Positions 58,723-64,000 of a stretch of DNA of 64,000 nucleotides are shown here, piece after piece (the stretch's first letter is position 1; the number at the start of each line of letters is the position of its first letter). The notes under the pieces are model-generated. The model saw only the letters and a list, made by a program, of their open reading frames with translations. It ran no database searches and had not been told where the DNA came from. The stretch comes from Pseudisothecium myosuroides (Eukaryota > Streptophyta > Bryopsida > Hypnales > Lembophyllaceae): positions 37,849,724 through 37,913,723 of the forward strand of contig OX637287.1 in the NCBI GenBank assembly GCA_951799445.1. The letters run 5' to 3'. The position numbers were made by a program, and so were the translations under genes.

Positions 58723-61700
58723 ATGGCTTCTATTAGAGCTGATGGTCATGATGTACCACTGCTTCTTCGTTTAAACGTCAATGGATTAGTCGATGTGTCA
58801 AGTGACCTCCTTCACGTCCGATATGGTTTCAAAGAGTCTTCAATCTATGTTGAGGAAGAGATTCAGTCGAATTCAGGGACTTTACTTCAGTTGATTCTCA
58901 TGCCTCGGACTAACAATGTTCATGGATACGTCTGGAACTTGTCAGCGGGTTCGTTTAGGGCTTTCGGCTTGTCTGATGATGTGATGGCCGCCTCAACGAA
59001 GATCTTGACCCCCTTGTCTAGAGCATCTACTGCACAGGTTCCTGTGTTTAGAGTTGTGAAGGTTGAGTCTGATGGACCATCTGAACCTAATTCTTTAGGA
59101 GGACAAAGTTATTGCAAATCAGTCGACAAGCAATTTCTAAGTCCAGTTGTTGAGTTATCTAGCGATTTGGAGGATGAGACCACGATTGTTGGTCGCCGTC
59201 TCTCTTCTTTATGTTCTTCCGACGGTTCACCAGGGTTACCTACAACTCTATCAACCGCCGGACGAGACAATAGTGCAGGGAGTTCTATCTTTTCGCGGCC
59301 GCCATTGTATCCAACAGAGCGCCAATTTCCTAGTGTCATGCAGTGTCTTAAGAACTTATGGAATATCCGAGGATGTAGAAACGAGTTGGCTACTCTTGAT
59401 TTCGAGGCCATATCGTCTAGGAAGGTCCAATTTCTTCCGACTAGTTTTGATGGTGACCTTGTCTTGGAGCTGCCACCTTGTCGGACATTAGCGTCCTCCA
59501 GTTCTTCAAGGAGTATGAGTGGAATGGACAAACGCTATGACAGCCATACATGGTGTCGTAGTATGACCTCGAACATTCATAATGACTCTGGCCTGAAGTT
59601 CAGGAAGTCTTCTTGTGCGGGTCACTTGATATGCATGAATGAGGCTTGTGACTATCTGAAGCGTTGTACGCGGAGGAACGAAACAAAGTGGTCCGGTAAT
59701 ACTGGCACGCCTTTCCACGTGGGGTGTATCCCTCCAAAGGATTCGATTAGTTTGCAAAGTCTGTAAACTTTTGCCAACCTGCGTAAATTTTTGCGATGGT
59801 AGAATTTACTATGTCATAGGTGCGCCTGATATGACGAGGGCCTGTATTCATTTGGGAACTCATAACCACCCCGTTGCTGATGGCCTTTGTCGGGATTCCA
59901 TGGACACCATATCAGGGCTCATTGCAAAAGAAGTAGAGAAGACCCCTACAGCCAAAGCCTCTGCAATTGCTCTAGCTGCTAGCAAAGAGTTCCTAGACAT
60001 GTTCTTGGTTCATTTGGGTGATGACTCTAAGGAAATGTTGAAGGGAAAGGCATTAGATGATGTCATGGACAAGTTCCAAGTACTTAGCTCACCAAACATT
60101 AGAAACATGATTGCATCGTTCCGTAGCACTAGAGTTGGAGGGGGGGAGATAGATCACCTACTGGTGATGAAGAAGCAAGCGAAGATAGAATTTTTTTCAT
60201 GATAGCGTGTTTCCAGGTCAGAGGCAAGAGAAAGTGTATATGTTTAAGATGCTTATTGATGGACCTGGGAGTGGAGTCGATCTTATGCGGCGGATGCAAC
60301 CAGGGGGTGATCTAGCTAATTGTTGGCTTATGTTTGACCATGTTAAGAGGGTCAAGGGGTGGACTACCATTGCATGCCATGTCTATGATGCTAGCTATTG
60401 TAAAGTCATGGCTATTGCAGTTTGCGATATGCAATCAGAGGATACTGATGGACAAGTCATTATGTGGAGATGTCTTAATAGAGTTATGGAGAAGAATGGC
60501 TTACAAAATCCCAATTTTGAAGGCTTCATGGCAGATAGTGCACAAGCCAACTGGAATGCTGTTCGAATCATTTACGACACCGGTGATCCTACTGTGAAGA
60601 TGGTGGACAGAGAACGCACCTGCCTCTTTCATTGGGCCACTTCAATGAAGCAACACATGGAAAGACTCATTAAGCGAGAATTTCAAAGCCAGCACATGAA
60701 GATCTGGAGAGACTACAAAGACGCGAAGAATCTTGACGAGGCAGAGAGCAGGTACCTTCAAATCAAGGCGTGGTGGTACTCCTCTGGTGCTGCAACGGAG
60801 GAGTCTTTAAAGGAGCTTGAGTTGTGGTTAGCCTTTTGGCATTTCATATATCGGCAATGGGATGGCTTCATGGAAACTGTAAGACCTTAGTTCTTATTTC
60901 CTTTACTTTCTAAGCAATACTATACTTGAAGATTCACTATTACTTCTGCTGTAAACCTAAAACGTTTTCTTTCAATGGTGCAGGATCTATCAACGGAGGA
61001 GTTGGCAGATATTCCGTCTTGCAATCTCTCGGAAACAATTCACAACAAGTGGCTGCAGGCATCAGGGAAACGTGGGACGGACTTATATGTTGCGACATGT
61101 GATGATTGGATACGAGCATTCATGCAAATGACGAATTATCGGATGTATCTCAACGGTGGCCCATCTGGATTCGGACCCTTGAGATAGGACTTGAAGTTGA
61201 AGAGAGCAGTGGCATCCATGGATGGAAAAAGAATTACCGATGCCTTGTGCAGCATGCCCGGTGTCGAGGAAGTATGCACACGCATACCACACTTAGAAGG
61301 GGAGGAAGTGTTTGGTTCCACAAAACGGAAATTAGACGTGCCCATTGGGTGTGAAGGTGATTCTCATCGTCCAGATAAGGTAATTTTTCCCATCCTAGAG
61401 TGCAATTACGGTCTGCCTTTGCCGCAGATGCCAATGTGGAGGAGATCAACCCCGGCTTCAGTCATACGATGCACGTTTTGGAGACGGATTGTAACCCTTC
61501 TGAGTGGCACATAGCCTGCATTTCTGTGAAGTCAAAGAAAATATGTCATGCCATTCAGTTTGCGATGAAGGTGAAGTGCAAGATGACCATAGTTAAGGGC
61601 TCTAAAGCCACCGCTGCTCCAACATATAAAGGTCAGAAACGAGAGTTCAAAGGAACAAGAGTGGAGACAATCGAGTTTTGGTTTTGTCCGGATGATATCA

Positions 61701-62356
61701 AATGTTGTGTGATGGGTCCCAGGAGGTCTCACGTCCTCAGTCGACCAAGAGTTCCTGATGTCTGGCCAGTCATGATAGGTACAGCCCTCTCTTCCGACGA
61801 GATTATTCTCTTCGAGGAGGCAGGCTTTCGCTTGCAAGAGCGACCGTCCTTGTCTCCACGACGACTCTTTACGTCCTCAAAACTTTTTGAAGTTGTACAA
61901 TGGACGTATGCAAGACCTCCTCATGCTGACAAGCCTCCATGCATCCGCAATGGAAAAAGCATTCGTAGAAATGAGAAGGCGCCAACTGATGATCACCGAA
62001 ACCAATGGGAGAGCGCCAGAAATGTTACAGGGAATATATTGGGTGTAAATATTTTGCCGTACCCGGGTCTTGGAGCTGTCATCACCCTACAGTCTGGAGT
62101 CGAACCTCATCATATGGTGTATTGAGTCACTATCTCCAATTTTCCAGCTTGTACGTGCTTGTATTTCACCGGAATGGTGTCTACATCCATTGGAAAGAGA
62201 GGAAAATATGTCAATTGCAAACATCTATATTACATTTTCCAGTATTTGTGCAAGGTGGACCACAAGAAAGACAAGTTCATTCACGCACCAAGCTTCAGTA
62301 TGGATGAAGTGATGAAACTACTTGAAATGGCAGGGATGATGAAAAATACGGCTTGA
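58723..62356 (+). pseudogene. Mutator-like (MULE) transposase, inactivated
   Basis: Starts at ATG 58,723. Domains in order: ~300-residue acidic/Ser-rich N-terminus; a Cys/His zinc finger (VCKVCKLLPTCVNFCDGRIY then RACIHLGTHNHPV, about 59,753-59,880); the MULE catalytic core (LMFDHVKRVKGW with the first Asp, GFMADSAQANWN with the second Asp, CLFHW, then an acidic helix, 60,240-60,878); and a C-terminal SWIM finger (ACTCLYF .. YVNCKHLYYIF, about 62,145-62,240), ending at TGA/TAA near 62,356. An intron 60,879-60,983 is clear (ACT|GTAAGA..GGTGCAG|GAT, phase 0). Lesions: frameshift near 59,745 (probably a 5-bp GATTC loss), frameshifts at a G7 run (60,140-60,146) and a T7 run (60,191-60,197), in-frame TAG at 61,185, a frame change near 61,380-61,430, and TGA at 62,123. 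The family is recognised from domain order, not a database search. Confidence 0.85.
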
Positions 62357-63499
62357 AATAGAAGTAATAACATCGAATACGTTGTTAGTGGATTAAATGA
62401 GTATTGTATTTGTATAAGTGTCAAAGTAGGAGCTTAGACTTTCAATATAGGAGCCTATGAATTAAAAGTCTACTTCCTTGAAGTACTATACGTGTATTCA
62501 AATTTCTAGATAATCACTTTCCTAAAAACAAAGTCCATGTATTTCAAGCAGTATATCAAATGCTCTATCTTGGACATATGAATGTATCTAGAACCTTTGG
62601 ATGATTTGGAAATGGAAGATTGTGGAGCCCTACATGAAGTAGTCCGGTCTTTGACTTGCACAAATTTGGCCGAATGAAGTGGGAGCCAAATCCTTTACAT
62701 TATTTATATATGGATCTCTTTGTTGGCCTTCACGATTTTGTGCTTTTAAAATCTTTGATATTTTGTAGTTCGGTCCGGGGGAGAGGCAAACAACTCTCCT
62801 CTGATATTATTAAGTTCCACTCTATGGCACCCTCGTGGGGCTCTCTCGCTACCGAGAGGTGTTTCTTGGGGTGCTGGTGTTGCAATTGTTTTGAAAAGAG
62901 ATGAAAGTGCGTTGGTTTCGGATAAGGGGAGGGAGATCCCTAAACCCTTCACGTTGTTGGGGTTCCAATGGGTGGGATCCAATCGTCTCTCTTGCTACCA
63001 AAAGCCCCTACTTGGTTTACCGGCACCGAGCTTTCATTTTTGGATTAAAGTACGTTGGTTTTTGATCAGCGGAGGGTCGATCTCCTTCCCTCCCCTTTTT
63101 TGGGTTATGGTTGGAGGCACCCTCGTAGAAGTTCATGGTGGTGGAGAAATACTGCATGGGGTGCCTGGTTTATATATTTCCTAAAATATATATTTAGGTT
63201 CGTTGATATTGTCACATTTCAATGTGGGGCACTGAGTTCCAGTAGTCTTCAGGCTTTGACATCATCGTACTCAAGTCCTCTAGTATTGGGCTATTTTGTG
63301 ACTCTTGATCATGAAGGTGAAATTTGTAGGTCAATCAAATATGTGTTGGTTTTGAAATTCAGAACGCAGATACCACTCTGCATTTCTGCTCCGCGGTCAT
63401 GGGTCGAAGGTCACTAAAATTGTGGTATTAGGTCGACACTGACTGATCCGCAAAATCAAGAGCACAGTCAACAGCTCACAGTCATAGGTCCAGAATCAT
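62357..63499. other. 3' region of the 20-kb element with degenerate satellite copies
   Basis: Around 62,770-63,180 two to three units of ~145-155 bp resemble the 149-bp satellite in inverted orientation (GGGGCTCTCTCGCTACCGAG at 62,836, CTCTCTTGCTACC at about 62,987; GGGGAGGGAGATCCCTA at 62,925, GGAGGGTCGATCTCCTTCCC at about 63,070). At about 63,420-63,520 short repeats of 'cataggtc' occur. No gene. Confidence 0.45.
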
Positions 63500-63879
63500 A
63501 GGTCCACGGTAATAGGTCTACATTAAATATGTTTTTTAAATCTCTAAAAAAATTTGAAACTCTAAACTATATTTAGTTTTCTTAAGCAATCCCTCCAAAA
63601 TGTCCACCTTTTTTTGCGGAGGATGTGAGGGCTCGCAAAACTTACGCTCGCCGCTCTCAAGCTCGCGCTTTTAGGCTCACAAACTAGCATCGTTGGTTTT
63701 TTAGCTTGCTTTTGAAGTGATTTATTTTCATTGTCAAATGTCTAAGTCTAAATTTTCTTGTACTTACTCAAAGTACTCTGGGATGCACTTGCAATGATAG
63801 AAATTTCAAGGTCTAATTATAAACCGGTGGAAAGTTAGTTGTTCATGTAGAGGGGCAGTTGGCAGAGTGCACTCTAAGG
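63500..63879. repeat. Right terminal inverted repeat of the 20-kb element
   Basis: Inverse partner of 43,893-44,315; best block about 63,703-63,822 (…TCTAATTATAAA). Confidence 0.75.
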
Positions 63880-64000
63880 ACACAATCTTAACCCCTCCCC
63901 AACCGAGGTGAACACCATGTCTTTTTTTTTCATTTTTGACGAAGTTCCAAAGTGGCAATACAGATGTTACAATGGTGCTCCAAATTTCAACATTCATCCA

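Larger units (their letters stand above)
43893..63879. mobile_element. ~20.0-kb Mutator-like transposon with long TIRs
   Basis: The left sequence 43,940-44,062 (beginning TTTATAATTAGAACTTGAAA) is the reverse complement, with ~80% visible identity, of the right sequence about 63,703-63,822. After an inserted hairpin on the left, similarity resumes (GCTATTTTGTGAGC vs GCTAGTTTGTGAGCC; CCTATAACCGTGG vs CCTATTACCGTGG), so the TIRs are roughly 270-300 bp of aligned sequence. Weaker matches extend outward to CCTTAG at 43,893 and CTAAGG at 63,879, taken as tentative ends. Between the ends lie a MULE transposase gene (plus strand) and a large methyltransferase-like gene (minus strand) facing away from each other, plus later insertions. 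I could not find a 9-bp target duplication, which fits an old insertion or wrongly placed ends. Confidence 0.75.

Noticed and set aside
43893..63879. Reading the 20-kb unit as an LTR retrotransposon
   Set aside because: The ends are inverted, not direct, repeats and the encoded enzyme is a MULE transposase; no reverse transcriptase is present.

Overview
The window is nuclear DNA of a land plant. Several independent points support this: spliced genes with GT..AG introns, an FCA-type flowering-time/RNA-processing gene, a plant-type dynamin-related protein of the DRP4 class, a bS6 organelle ribosomal protein gene with AAACCCTA (telo-box) motifs just upstream, and AT-rich intergenic DNA full of plant transposon types (MULE, CACTA, MITEs, tRNA-derived SINEs, Ty3/gypsy). 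The short FCA introns and the unusual transposon set make me favour a seedless plant (moss, liverwort, hornwort or lycophyte). That is an inference, and the species cannot be named from the sequence. No rRNA gene, functional tRNA gene or CRISPR array was seen.

Layout. 1-1.3 kb: the 3'-incomplete part of an unrecognised basic/low-complexity protein gene (minus strand), cut by the window edge. 1.3-11 kb: AT-rich, gene-poor DNA with SINE copies, a strong foldback element, a MITE and an inverted-ended repeat. 11.1-12.4 kb: two-exon bS6 gene. 14.9-16.9 kb: intronless DRP4C-like GTPase. 19.2-29.8 kb: a 23-exon FCA-like gene (minus) whose exon lengths sum to exactly 757 codons; it encodes RRM-RRM-Gln-rich-WW and then a third, CELF/Bruno-like RRM. 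30-43.9 kb: AT-rich repeat DNA with a TA-flanked TIR element, foldbacks, MITEs, a decayed Ty3/gypsy integrase and a decayed Tc1-type transposase.

43.9-63.9 kb, the most interesting part: one very large (about 20.0 kb) DNA transposon bounded by long, diverged inverted repeats. It carries two divergently transcribed genes. To the right is a Mutator-like transposase (zinc finger, D-D-E core, SWIM finger; plus strand). To the left is a 13-exon, 13.4-kb gene (minus strand) whose C-terminal half reads as a circularly permuted (beta-class-like) methyltransferase domain with an altered catalytic motif. This accessory gene is the best candidate for an undescribed function, perhaps in epigenetic escape as in VANC-carrying MULEs or Dam-like-carrying DIRS elements. 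The copy is dead: it has C-to-T type premature stops, frameshifts, a 2.3-kb CACTA transposon inside an exon, a 17-copy 149-bp satellite in intron 2, and a 3.6-kb direct-repeat-flanked insertion with minisatellites in intron 1.
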